From Hibiscus mutabilis (lineage: Eukaryota > Streptophyta > Magnoliopsida > Malvales > Malvaceae): 64,000 bases of DNA. The stretch spans positions 1 to 64,000 of the forward strand of contig JAGYYJ010000491.1 of assembly GCA_019671005.1 (NCBI GenBank), in the 5' to 3' direction. Position 1 is the first letter of the stretch. Every line of letters starts with the position of its first letter. The position numbers and the translations under genes were made by a program. The notes below the pieces were generated by a model. It was not told where the DNA came from, searched no databases, and worked only from the letters and a program-made list of their open reading frames with translations. Positions 10,326 through 20,417 of this stretch are shown one piece after another.

Positions 10326-10907
10326 TGTTTTAAGTGTTTGGGGCGTGGACACATTGCAAGCCAATGTCCGAACCGCAACACCATGCTTCTTCGAGATGAT
10401 GGAGAAGTTGAATCGGAACAAGAAGAGGATGAGAATGAAGATGTTGCCATCGAAGAAGAAGAATTAGAGTATGGCATGGAAGGAGAGGTTCTTGTTGTCA
10501 AAAGAAGCCTAAACGCACAATCCGTTGGAGGAAATGAACAACGAGAAAATATCTTCCATACTCGTTGCCATGTTGGAGGAAAGGTATGCTTTGTTATTAT
10601 TGATGGTGGTAGTTGCACTAATGTTGCTAGTACCTTAATGGTAGATACACTTGGCTTGGCAACAACAAAGCATCCACAACCTTATAAGCTACAATGGCTC
10701 AACGATGGAGGAGAACTCAAGGTGACCAAACAAGTTCGAATTGTTTTCTCTATTGGGAAGTACAAAGACGAGGTATTATGCGATGTCGTTCCAATGCACA
10801 TAAGCCACTTATTACTTGGAAGGCCTTGGCAATTTGATAGGCGAGTGATCCATGACGGGTATACCAACCGGTATACGTTCACCCATGAACAAAGAAGATC
10901 ACTTTAG
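10326..10907 (+). pseudogene. Gag zinc knuckle and aspartic protease of C1
   Basis: The CCHC knuckle CFKCLGRGHIASQC lies at 10326-10367, followed by an acidic linker (runs of Glu and Asp, 10400-10475). The retroviral-type aspartic protease comes next, with active site IDGGS at about 10600-10614 and the C-terminal block LLLGRPWQFDR. The frame is open from 10326 to the stop at 10905-10907, but it is out of frame with the upstream capsid. A stop (TAA) and frame change near 10287 are shared with element C2. The protease would cut Gag-Pol. Confidence 0.75.
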
Positions 10908-11064
10908 CCCCACTTTCTCCAAAACAAATACATGAAGACCAAATTTTATTGAGAGGAAAAATTGAAAAAGCCAAAGAGAGAGAGACCAAAATGGAGGTAA
11001 AAGCAAAGGAGTGTGATCAAAATGAGGGAAGGAAAATCAGCATTCTTTCTAAAGAGAGAGAGAG

Positions 11065-12324
11065 TTGAAAAAGAGTTTAATGACAGCAAAGGAAGCACTT
11101 GTGCTCATGTACAAGGAAAATTTCTTGAATACTAACTACCTTGATCAAAATTTGCCTGCTTTTGTTGTGTCTTTATTGCAGGAGTTTGATGACCTATTTC
11201 TGGAGGAAATACCAAGTGGGCTGCCACCTATTCGTGGCATAGAACATCAAATAGACTTTGTTCCCGGTGCCGTCATTCCAAACCGACCAGCGTACCGAAG
11301 CAACCCCGAAGAAACTAAGGAGTTGCAAAGGCAAGTATCTGAGTTGATGTCAAAAGGCTACGTGAGGGAAAGCCTTAGCCCATGTGCCGTGCCGGTTCTA
11401 CTTGTGCCAAAGAAGGATGGAACTTGGCGCATGTGTGTGGACTGCCGAGCGGTAAACAAAATTACGGTAAAGTATCGTCACCCTATTCCTCGCTTAGATG
11501 ACATGTTAGATGAGCTTAGTGGTTCTAACCTCTTTTCCAAGATTGATCTTAAAAGTGGTTACCACCAAATACGAATGCGAGAAGGTGATGAGTGGAAAAC
11601 AGCATTCAAAACTAAGCAAGGCCTTTATGAGTGGTTGGTTATGCCTTTTGGCTTAACTAATGCTCCAAGCACGTTTATGAGGTTAATGAATCATGTTCTT
11701 AGGCCATTCTTGGGTTTCGTTGTGAGTTCTGAAGGCTTGGAGGTGGACAAAGAGAAGGTTAAAGCCATTGAAGAGTGGCCACGACCAGCAAGCATTTCTC
11801 AAGTTAGGAGCTTCCATGGACTTGCAAGTTTTTATCGAAGATTCGTCCTCAACTTCAGCACCATAGCCGCCCCACTAACAAGTGTTATTAAGAAGAATTC
11901 TAAATTCTTTTGGGGGGAAGATCAAGAGAAGTCCTTTAATAGCATTAAAGATTGTTTAATACATGCCCCTTTACTTGCTCTACCTGATTTTAATCTAACT
12001 TTTGAAATTGAATGTGATGCATCAGGTGTAGGAATTGGAGCAGTTTTGTCTCAAGGTGGACATCCTATAGCCTATTTCAGTGAAAAATTAAGTGGAGCTA
12101 CGCTTAATTACCCTACCTATGACAAGGAGATGTATGCTCTTGTGAGGGCAATGGAAACATGGCAACATTACCTTTGGCCTAAGGAGTTCATCATTCACAC
12201 TGATCATGAGGCATTGAAACATATCCGGGGCAGCATAAACTCAACAAAAGGCATGCCAAATGGGTGGAGTTTCTTGAAACTTTCCCATATGTTATCAAGT
12301 ACAAGAAAGGTAAGGAGAATATAG
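11065..12324 (+). pseudogene. reverse transcriptase and RNase H of C1, YFDD segment deleted
   Basis: The open stretch begins after a frame break in an AG repeat (11053-11066, two bases longer than in C2). RT blocks are VPKKDGTWRMCVDCRAVN, LFSKIDLKSGYHQI (first catalytic Asp at about residue 161) and MPFGLTNAPSTFM. After LRPFLG the sequence jumps to FVVSSEGL. Compared with C2 (53226-54161), 54 codons (162 bp) including YFDD are missing in frame. The thumb region and RNase H follow (ECDASGVGIGAVL, YDKEMYALV, HTDHEALKHI). A frameshift near 12230, shared with C2, gives a false C-terminus. Polymerase activity is not expected. Confidence 0.85.
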
Positions 12325-12914
12325 TTGCCGATGCATTGTCACGGAGGTATATTCTTTTAAACACTTTGGAATCTAAGTTATTGGGTTTTTTTTTTATTAA
12401 AGACTTATATGTCTCTGACTCTGATTTTGGAGAGATTTACAAAGCTTGTGAGAAAGGGTCAATTGAAAAATACTATAAGCATGATGGTTTCCTATTTAAG
12501 GAAGGAAGACTATGCATCCCTCAAGGTTCCATGCGTGAATTGCTAACTAAGGAAGCTCATGGAGGAGGATTAATGGGACATTTTGGGATAGCAAAGACTT
12601 TGGCTATACTTCAAGAGCACCTATATTGGCCTAAAATGAAACGAGATGTGGAGAGGTTGTGTGAGCGATGCATCACTTGCAGGAAAGCCAAATCTAAAGT
12701 CATGCCACATGGACTTTACACACCACTACCCATACCGGAAGCACCATGGATGGATATTTCAATGGATTTTGTGCTAGGGCTTCCACGTACCAAGAATAAC
12801 AAAGATTCCATCTTTGTAGTTGTGGATAGATTCTCCAAAATGGCTCATTTCATTCCTGTAACAAAACTAATGATGCCTCACATATTGCTACTTTGTTTTT
12901 CAGGGAAATCTTAA
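12264..12914 (+). pseudogene. RNase H end and integrase N-terminal half of C1
   Basis: This is the reading frame restored after the RNase H frameshift. It gives the tether YKKGKENIVADALSRR, then the integrase zinc domain (HFGIAKTL, with a later C-x2-C in CERCITCRKAK) and the start of the catalytic core with its first Asp in WMDISMDFVLGLPR, then VVVDRFSKMAHF. A one-base loss near 12858 relative to C2 puts the last residues out of frame, and the ORF stops at 12914. The core continues at 12915-13108 with SDRD (second Asp) and HPQTDGQTEVVNR (catalytic Glu), broken by an extra base near 13007 and a missing base near 13088. Confidence 0.8.
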
Positions 12915-13108
12915 GGTTACATGGCATACCAAGAACTATTGTGTCTGATCGGGATGTGAAGTTCTTAAGTCACTTTTGGAGAGCCCTATGGAGTAAGATT
13001 GGTACCTAAGTTACTATTCTCCACCACTTGCCACCCTCAAACAGATGGCCAAACTGAAGTGGTGAACCGAGTACTTTCTATGTTACTTGATCCATCATTA
13101 GGAAGAAT

Positions 13109-13804
13109 TTGAAAACATGGGAGGAGAGTTTACCACATGTGGAGTTTGCATACAACCGTTCGATCCATAGTACTACAGGGCGCACGCCTTTTGAAGTGGT
13201 GTATGGATTCAATCCATTAACACCGATAGACTTGTTACCATTACCCGCTGATCAAATTGTGAATAAAGATGGACTTAATAAAGCTGAATTTGTTAAGAAG
13301 CTTCATCAACAAGTGCGGGAGAACATTGAAAAACGAACCAAGCAATATGAGCAGCAAGCAAATAAGGGTCGTAAGCGAATTTCCTTTGAGCCAGGGGATT
13401 GGGTGTGGCTGCACATGAGGAAAGAAAGGTTTCCGGCTCAACGAAAGTCTAAATTAATGCCTCGGGGAGATGGACCATTCCAAATAGTCAAGAAGATCAA
13501 TGACAATGCCTATCAATTAGATCTTCCAGGTGAGTTTAATGTTAGTGCAACCTTCAATGTTGCTGACCTATCTCCTTATGATGTAGATGACGATTTGGGG
13601 ACAAATCGCCTTAAAGAGGGAGGGACTGATATGAACGTCAATGGCAAAGACCCAGAGAAGTACCCAGGTGGCCCCATTACTCGAGCAAGGGCCAAGGAGT
13701 TCCAAGCAGCCATGGAAAATATGTTTACATCAAGCTTGGGACGTGAGAAAGAAGAAATAATAAGGGAGGAACACTTTACTTTTCTTATGCATGAATTTGC
13801 ATGA
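13109..13804 (+). pseudogene. integrase C-terminus of C1, extending into 3' LTR
   Basis: After WEESLPHVEFAYNRSIHS, the sequence shows the C-terminal integrase region (GFNPLTPIDLLPLP, RTKQYEQQANKG, GDWVWLHMRKERFP, MPRGDGPFQIVKKI) and the usual tail (DLGTNRLKEGG). The frame does not stop at the interior/LTR boundary (13627). It continues 59 codons into the 3' LTR, through GPITRARAKEFQ, to a stop at 13802-13804. A C-terminal extension encoded in the LTR with a GPITRxRAK-like motif is a reported feature of CRM-clade elements; I infer that affiliation. No chromodomain block is obvious. Confidence 0.8.
13610..13626 (+). other. polypurine tract of C1
   Basis: The purine run AAAGAGGGAGGGA (13614-13625) lies immediately before the 3' LTR start TGATATG at 13627, with the bases coding for the LKEGG tail of the polyprotein. 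It would prime plus-strand DNA synthesis. Confidence 0.75.
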
Positions 13805-15349
13805 GTATTTAAAGTTTGCATAACATTCATTGCATTCAATAAACATGTTGTTCATTAAAGCATGCGTTGCATTTAAACATGTAGTTCATTTAGTTATACA
13901 CTTCATTTAACTAAGTAGTTCATTGATTAAACTAGTTCATTCAAGATTATTAGTTCATTGAATAAAGTTAGTTCATTAATTAAACTAGTTCATTCATCAA
14001 ACTAGCTCATTTATTAAACTAACTCTTAATTGTTTACATGCATGTTTTCAATTAAAGATTGAATAAAGTTTACCTTTGTGTCTAGGTGCATGAGGGAAGA
14101 TGAACGGTTTTACCAGATGCAAGAATATCAGCAGAATGTCTTCCAATTCTGGATGCGATACAGACGTGTTTGGATCCAGAAATCAATTGGACGTTATTCC
14201 TCCATCTCTTAGCTTTCCAATGCCTTTTGAATCACCTCAATCCGATATCGGGAGCTTGAGATACGAATGATTTACTGAAGACAGTGCAGGCTGAAATTTT
14301 TATTACGGGAATTTTATGCATGGATGATTTGAATGAATTTGAGCCAAGGAAGAGTTCTTTCATCTTCTACCAAGAGACAAGCAATTGATGGCCATCTTAA
14401 TTCAGCAAATTCAAGGCATTCAAGGTTGATGTTATCACCATTCAAGTGGGGGTTTCAAAATTCATTGAGGAGACATGAAATGAAGGCTGGATGAAACTCA
14501 CCTTTTTATGACATTCAAGTTATATTAATCAGCTTGGAAGATGAAGAGTTGCACTTAAGCTGGACAGCAAGGATGTCTACATTCATCCTTGTCTACATTC
14601 ATCCCCTTTCTCTTCATATGATAGCAAAACAAGGCAGCCCAAGAGTCCTTCTTAATTTGGACGAAAATATGACTAAATTCAACCTCAATTTGTCTAAACT
14701 AATCAGCTTTGAAGATGAGAAGAAAGGACAAAGCATTCATGTGTATTCAAGTGCATTAAGATGAGCATTCATCTTTCTTGTAACACCTTTTCATATTCTG
14801 CCTACTTCTACTATAAATAGGCATCTTTAGGATCATTGTAAGACACACTTTGAATATATAAAACATCTTTGAAAGATTGCTTTCATTCTTGTTCTCTTGT
14901 GGAACTTTATCGGCTTCAAGTTAGTCTTGTAGTCTTCATCCATTTCCTTTTGTTATAGCGTTGGTTCCTAGCTCATCTATAGCTAGTGGGTCACGTTCCA
15001 TATCCTACCACTTCATTTCCACTTTATTATATTGCTGGTTCCTAACTCTTTATAGTTAGGGGGTCACAATCCATCCTTTGAATTTCTTCATCTTAACGCC
15101 AACACCCCATCATCTTCACCTACAGTTTCATCTTTTATTTTTTTTTCTTCCATAATCACAACTATCACTCTTCCTACACCCCTTCTACATATCTTTCATC
15201 CCATTATTTCTATTTCTTATTTATCTATTTCTACTTACATTGTTGTTTGAGTAATTTCAGAATACATTCAAAGCACTGCAGAGTTCTTACTAGAATCACG
15301 ATCGGGCATTCATATATATGATTCAAAACTCATAGTCGAGATCATATCA
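13627..15349 (+). repeat. 3' LTR of C1
   Basis: The LTR is 1723 bp and nearly identical to 7204-8920. Differences seen by eye include T for G at about 13782 (TTTTCTTATGC), one extra G near 14450, one extra T near 14507, a C/T change at about 14593 and T-run changes near 15135. It is followed by AAAGG, the target duplication. Confidence 0.9.
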
Positions 15350-15359
15350 AAAGGGATTT

Positions 15360-16010
15360 GTGAAGATGATCTCCCTCACAAGAACTCGATGATCTTATGT
15401 TGAAGATGGCTTCTAGACAAATTTACCGAACACTTGCAAACACGTACTCAAAGAATACTAAAATCTCAAAAGAGAACTTTTTATTAATCAATGAAATCCG
15501 AATTACAGTGTGGGTGAAGCCTCATGTATATAGGCTTTGGAGAAGTTCTAATCCTACTAAACTTAAGGAATTAAATACAATCGATAAATGCTGAAATCTA
15601 ATCTCATAATTACATAAGTAACTTCCAATAATAAATAAATGCAAAAAATAAAATCCTAATTAAATAAATCTGAACCTAATAGATATTGCAGATTCCTATA
15701 TTGATTTAAATTACAAATAATCAAATAAAATCCTAATTAAATAAATGCAAAAATCCCGTATAGAAATTTCTGCATGCTCTGTCTTCGCTAAAATAGACGT
15801 ATCTTGAGTTCCAGATGTCCGATTGAGGTGTTTCAAGACGAGTTGGAAAGATAATTGACAACCGGACAAGTTTTAAGAAGACATGTTGATCCAAAAAATT
15901 CTGGATCTCATCCAAAAATGCATCTCAAGTTGAATGACGTTTCTGACTTGCAAAGCAGTTTCAACTTCTTTTCCAAGATAATTATTTTGACCCCTCTCAT
16001 GCTTGTATCA
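15360..16010 (-). repeat. B LTR fragment (copy 3, minus)
   Basis: The fragment begins inside the LTR (GTGAAGATGATCTCC) and runs to the LTR start TGATACAAGC at 16010 (minus strand). Before the C1 insertion it was joined directly to the 7056-7203 remnant. It matches 29161-29826. CTACC follows at 16011-16015, compared with CTATC before the first LTR at 3743-3747. Confidence 0.75.
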
Positions 16011-16256
16011 CTACCTCCCATCTTCCATCATCCAATTCTACCACCACCATCAATCACATTAACCTTCTAAAATTTCAGAATCTTATTCTCATCACTTTCT
16101 ATATCGTTACACACCATCACCCTTTAAACCATCCAAAAACCGTTGCAAGTCTTACAACACAAAGTTACTTCATTTGTGATTGGGCAATTCAAGTATCTCG
16201 GTAAATTCCAAGACGAGATGACATCAGCTTGCATTCTTTGTTTCTGAGCTGCCATA
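16011..16256. other. unassigned flank between B cluster and D
   Basis: This is AT-rich sequence with many CATC and CACC repeats, matched at 29827-30072. It may continue the C' LTR interrupted at 3747, because C LTRs have a similar CATC-rich U5, but the alignment is weak. No ORF or RNA gene is seen. Confidence 0.3.
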
Positions 16257-16640
16257 GCTTGCCTAATCATCCCTTGTACCTATATGAATCATGAAAGCAA
16301 CCAAATTAGCTATTAAAGAGCTAATAATGTGATGAATACATGCTGCACGCCTAAGATGAATATGCAAGTGATAGGAAAACATAAGTAAATGATGTGTAAC
16401 ATAGCATATGCATGATTTAGCTAAGTATAAAGATGTGGCTCATTGGTTATGCATGAATATCATATAATATGTAGATGAATGATAACATATGATAATTCAA
16501 GCATGCTTATAACATTATATAATGCATAAATAAGTAAATAGAAGATAAAGTAAAGTAGAACTCTTATAGAATCTGCCTTGAGGATCTTCAATGATGTGAT
16601 CAAGTCATGGAGAAAGTTAGTGCAAATTAGGATCGCATCA
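16257..16640 (-). repeat. D repeat, left copy (probable 3' LTR part)
   Basis: This 384 bp segment is directly repeated at 17513-17896. On the minus strand it starts TGATGCGATCC and is preceded by a polypurine tract (AAAAGAATGGGGGA, 16641-16654) and a polyprotein tail, so it is best read as the U3 start of a 3' LTR. The paralogous copies are 30073-30456 and 31329-31712. Confidence 0.5.
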
Positions 16641-17512
16641 TCCCCCATTCTTTTAGGCGATTTGTCCTCAAATCAGAGTCGTTCTTCGATGGATACTCCC
16701 TTACTTTAGGGGTGGACAAATCCTCACTTCTTATCCCAAATGAAATGCTTAATCTACTCGATTAATCCTACTTTGAATAGGCATGAGCTCTTTGGAATCC
16801 TCTTTTGGAAATGTCATGCCCTTTGGGAACAAAACTTGTCCTTTGAATCACTCCTTGGTTTGAAACATCATGGCCTTTGGTGTAAGGAGTTGTCTTTTGA
16901 ACTTCTCCTTTGGAATCATCATGATTTTTGGCGAAGTCGCATGTCCTTTGGTTTAAATCTTTATGCCCTTTCATATTTGTACTTCTCCGAATGATTGCTT
17001 TTGTGTGAATGGACAGCCCTAGTTCTAATTTCTTCCAATAATACTTTAGGAACAAAGCAATGTTATTTGAGTTGGCCAACTTTGAGATTTTATTTTCTTT
17101 GTTTCCTCGCATCTTCCGATGTAATTCCTTTTCAAACTTATGTCTTCTTTGATTTCCTACAACCACAACCAGATTGGTAGAAAATAAAATCAAACTTAAA
17201 AGAGTAGAGAAAAGAAACTCATCAATGTGTAAGAATGGTGGTGGTCGTTTGATATCCTTGATGATAGAAATCTTCATAATTGGCAACGAGTTTGAAATGT
17301 CTCTTGAAAATTTATTTTCATCATCCTGTAACAATGGCAAATCAAGAATAGGAAGAAAAGATTGTTAGTGACAAATAAATCATGTTTTCCTCTTCCACAC
17401 TCATTCTCTTCATTCTTTCTTTGAATTTTCTTTTCGCCCCCAAACTCTTCTCTTTTCTTATTTTCAACTCCATCCCCGTTTTCATTCTTATTTTCAATCT
17501 CAACTAAATCAT
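16641..17512 (-). pseudogene. D interior remnant with a 190-codon ORF
   Basis: Next to the polypurine tract the minus strand encodes DLRTNRLKEWG, the Ty3/gypsy polyprotein terminus. Upstream, a 190-codon open frame (17340-16768) is not recognised. It has a hydrophobic stretch (about residues 45-65), a basic segment, and a C-terminal degenerate repeat built on KGHD (for example TKGHDVSNQG, PKGHDISKRG). The paralogue at 30584-31009 keeps 141 codons. The primer site, gag, RT and IN are absent. It may be a late-polyprotein or spacer region with minisatellite expansion; I give it no function. Confidence 0.35.
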
Positions 17513-17896
17513 GCTTGCCTAATCATCCCTTGTACCTATATGAATCATGAAAGCAACCAAATTAGCTATGAAAGAGCTAAGAATGTGATGATTACATGCT
17601 GCACGTCTAAGATGAATATGCAAGTGATAGGAAAACATAAGTAAAGGATGTGTAATATAGCATATGCATGATTTAGCTAGGTATAAAGATGTGGCTCATA
17701 GGTTATGCATGAATATCATATAATATGTAGATGAATGATAACATATGATAATTCAAGCATGCTTATCACATTATATAATGCATAAATAAGTAAATAGAAG
17801 ATAAAGTAAGGTAGAACTTCCTTAGAATCAGCCTTGAGGATCTTCAATGATGCGATCAAGTCATGGAGAAAGTTGGTGCGGATTAGGATTGCATCA
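17513..17896 (-). repeat. D repeat, right copy (probable truncated 5' LTR)
   Basis: This is the direct repeat of 16257-16640, starting TGATGCAATCC at 17896 on the minus strand. It is truncated at 17513, where the interior resumes without a primer site. The A element is inserted immediately to its right, after ATTTT (17896-17900). Confidence 0.5.
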
Positions 17897-18526
17897 TTTT
17901 TGATACATGCATGAGAGGGGTCAAATTACTTATATTGAACAAGAAGCTGAATTTGTTCGATGCAAACAATAAAAGCCAAAACAGTGCACGCATAGAAGGT
18001 CAAAAACGATGTATCTTGGACAAGAAATTGAATCTGTTTCTAAAGTCTGGAAAGTCAGCCAACTTGCGACGAGTTTTTTGGATGGGATCCAAGCATTTCT
18101 GAGTCAAGTTGTCTTCTAACAAATTGTCCGTCATTCAGTTACCTTTCCAGCACATCTTGAAACGCATCAATCGGATATCAGGAACTCAAGATACGTCCAA
18201 TTTACTGAAGACTGGGCATGCAGAAAACTGGATACGGGATTATTACGGGATTTTGTAAAATTCAGCCCAAAAGCTTAAATATAAGGCTTTGGACGAATTA
18301 AACTTAGCCCAATGTATTTATTATCATTTAAATTGATGTTTTTAGGGTTTTAGATACTTTAGAAACCAGCCACCCAGCCCTTATCAGCTTATAACTTGCC
18401 TTATCACCCTATTCCTTGCCACACAATCACAAGGAGTTTAAAGGCTGATATTTTTATTTTTATTTTTAATTAGATTAGGTTTTCCTTGTTTTAGTAGAAG
18501 TTAAATTATTTTGTCTATCCTTCACC

Positions 18527-18533
18527 TATAAAA
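18527..18533 (+). promoter_or_regulatory. TATA box of A LTR
   Basis: TATAAAA is followed about 30 bases later by ATTGTAAGACAG. The same box sits in the other A LTRs (for example at about 32335, 35945, 39516 and 43069). Confidence 0.6.
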
Positions 18534-18691
18534 GGATGAAGCCTCCATCATTGTAAGACAGATTTTCTTTGATTTATGAAATATTTAGTGAGTTTGTTTA
18601 TGCAAGTGCTGATTACTTGTGCCTTCGAAGTCTTCTTCAACATAAGTTCGACGAGTTCTTGTGAGGGAGATCATCTTCACACTCTTGCTTG

Positions 18692-18762
18692 CCTAGATAA
18701 TCGCATCTAGGAGGGTGGGTTAGAGCCGCTTGAGGTTGCTTGCTTAGATAATTGATTCTAAG
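18692..18762 (+). promoter_or_regulatory. paired hairpins in transcribed LTR of A
   Basis: Hairpin 1 is CCTAGATAATCGCATCTAGG (18692-18711) and hairpin 2 is CTTAGATAATTGATTCTAAG (18743-18762). Both are followed by AGGGTG. The second pair is C:G in the first and T:A in the second, a compensatory change. The spacer GGGTTAGAGCCGCTTGAGG is conserved in A, B and the 60 kb LTR fragment. Confidence 0.55.
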
Positions 18763-19118
18763 AGGGTGCCGAGGACAAAACAACATCAACAATTCACAAG
18801 CCATCTTCATCTTCAACCTTCACACCATCTTCCATAATTCCATAAACAAAGCTGTAATTTCCAGATTTGTTTTACCTATCTTCTTCTTAATCTTTTCTCA
18901 TCTTTTTATTTATATTCTTATTTCTTATCATCTAATCCTTCATCTCGTCTTTCTTTCTTTAAATTTCCAGCCTTGAATCTGAAAAATTCAAGAAAATCCC
19001 TTCTCTTTTCTCTTGAATTTTCAGATCTGCCCAAACTTCCTTGATTGAGTCTAGAGCTCCTAGTTCTTGCAACAACTTGATTGAAGGCTTCCAAATCCAA
19101 GATTGCGTTACTCTATCA

Positions 19119-19973
19119 TTTGGTATCAGATTTGGGACGATTCTTGGCAAGAATTTTGGCGTTTTTGGGGAAAAAAACTCGAAAATTAGGGAAAATTCGT
19201 CAAAACCAAACGAGTGAATTTTGAGCTGAAACTTTCCAGATCAGATCTACACCATTGGTGGAGTCACCACAAAAAGTTTCAAAATTTTTGGAGTTTGGGA
19301 ACACCTCGAACGAAGTGGATAATGTTTCAGCCAAATTAGGGTTTTCCCCCTACTTTAACCCTATTTTCATTATTTTTTCTTCAATTTTCGTTATTTTCAG
19401 TTTATTTACCTTGTAAAAAGAAAAAAAAATAAAAATTAAAAAATTAAAAAAAGGAAAAGAAAGAAAAGTGAGAAAGCTCATACCTAGCCACCAACCACCA
19501 TCAAGAATCATCAAGATCACCATCATCAACCACTACAAGCATCACATTGAAGTGGATTCAACATTGGATTTCTTCCTTCAAGTTGTTTATGGGTTTTGGG
19601 GTTATCATCTTTCTCTACTATTTTTTTTCAACTCTTAGTTTCTTAAGTTCCTTTGTTTTGCTTTTTTCTTTCTTCTATTACGCAATTTAACACCTTCTCT
19701 TTTCTGGTGTGAGTAGGACAACAAAGTTGCATTACAATCCTTCTTTCTTGCAACTATATTCAATTGGTGTCAAGCCTTTTCATTGGACTCCTAGTACAAT
19801 TAGGACTCATTGTTAGGATTAAACTCCGAATGTAACTTGTTGACTTGTGGCAGGAAGGTCTTTAAAGAGCACGAGATCGGTTTACTTGCCTCGCTAAATA
19901 TTTATTCTTGGAGTGTTTAGTGAGATTTCTAGTTTTCTTTTGCTTTTTACCTTTTAAATCTGAGTGTTCTAGG
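19119..19973 (+). other. A leader with primer-binding site
   Basis: The primer site TGGTATCAGAT begins at 19121, and the leader runs to the gag ATG. It contains a purine/A-rich stretch (19420-19475) and several short overlapping ORFs that are not conserved between copies. Nothing coding is seen. Confidence 0.65.
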
Positions 19974-20417
19974 ATGTCAGAAACGAGTAACGACGAAGAA
20001 CCACATGAGGTGACTCTTCAAGAAGTTTCGGATACTCTCAATAAACTTGAACGGACTGTAACCTCATTGGCAACCAAGCTTGAGCACACTGATACAGTCG
20101 TGACCGCAATCGCTCAAACCATTGGGAGATTAGAAACCACTGCTATCGCAAGCGATACTGAGGAGCCTAAGCGTCCAAATCTTGTTCCCATTCAGAATAG
20201 ACGCCAAAATCCCTTACATAGGCACAATCATCACATAGAACCGAGACGAGCAACAAACACCTTAGCCAAGCCAAAGATCATTGTACCACCTTTTCAAGGA
20301 AGGTATGACCCTGATGCTTATTGTGACTGGGAAAATCGAGTTGATCTTCTATTCCAGAATTATCAATGTCCCGAAGAGGATTCAAAGATTATGCCTCACT
20401 TTGGTGGAAATCATTGA
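19974..20417 (+). pseudogene. gag: chimeric Gag, A N-terminus joined to B capsid
   Basis: The start is ATG 19974 (MSETSNDEEPHEVTLQEV), as in the other A copies; an in-frame ATG lies 22 codons upstream. A predicted coiled segment (LNKLERTVTSLATKLEH) is followed by PPFQGRYDPDAYCDWENRVD. At about 20380, after QCPEED, the sequence switches to B-family capsid (TTCAAAGATTATGCC). About 20 bases are lost, so the frame is broken and the ORF stops at 20417. The junction lies at equivalent positions of two homologous capsid regions, consistent with ectopic exchange between an A and a B gag. Confidence 0.7.

Larger units (their letters stand above)
7204..15349 (+). mobile_element. Ty3/gypsy element C1 (CRM-like), full length, inactivated
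   Basis: The element is 8146 bp: LTR 7204-8920, primer site, gag, PR, RT, RNase H, IN, polypurine tract and LTR 13627-15349. It is flanked by the 5-base duplication AAAGG (7199-7203 and 15350-15354). The domain order PR-RT-RH-IN is that of Ty3/gypsy. The LTRs look nearly identical by eye (about half a dozen small differences in 1.72 kb), so insertion was recent. The coding region has several frameshifts and lacks the RT YFDD segment, so it cannot be autonomous. The frame running into the 3' LTR and the overall sequence style suggest the CRM clade. Confidence 0.9.
17901..19118 (+). repeat. A LTR, left segmental copy
   Basis: The LTR is 1218 bp, running from TGATACATGCATGAG to CTCTATCA, with the primer site next to it. 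The left flank ATTTT (17896-17900) equals the flank of the right-copy array at 31712-31716. This is expected if the two are the same insertion, duplicated with the surrounding locus. TATA is at 18527-18533 and the hairpins at 18692-18762. The matching right LTR is absent in this copy. Confidence 0.85.

Noticed and set aside
16190..16290. Possible host exon (minus strand, IRQAMAAQKQRMQADV)
   Set aside because: Short, part of a duplicated D repeat, with no continuing exon; more likely transposon debris.
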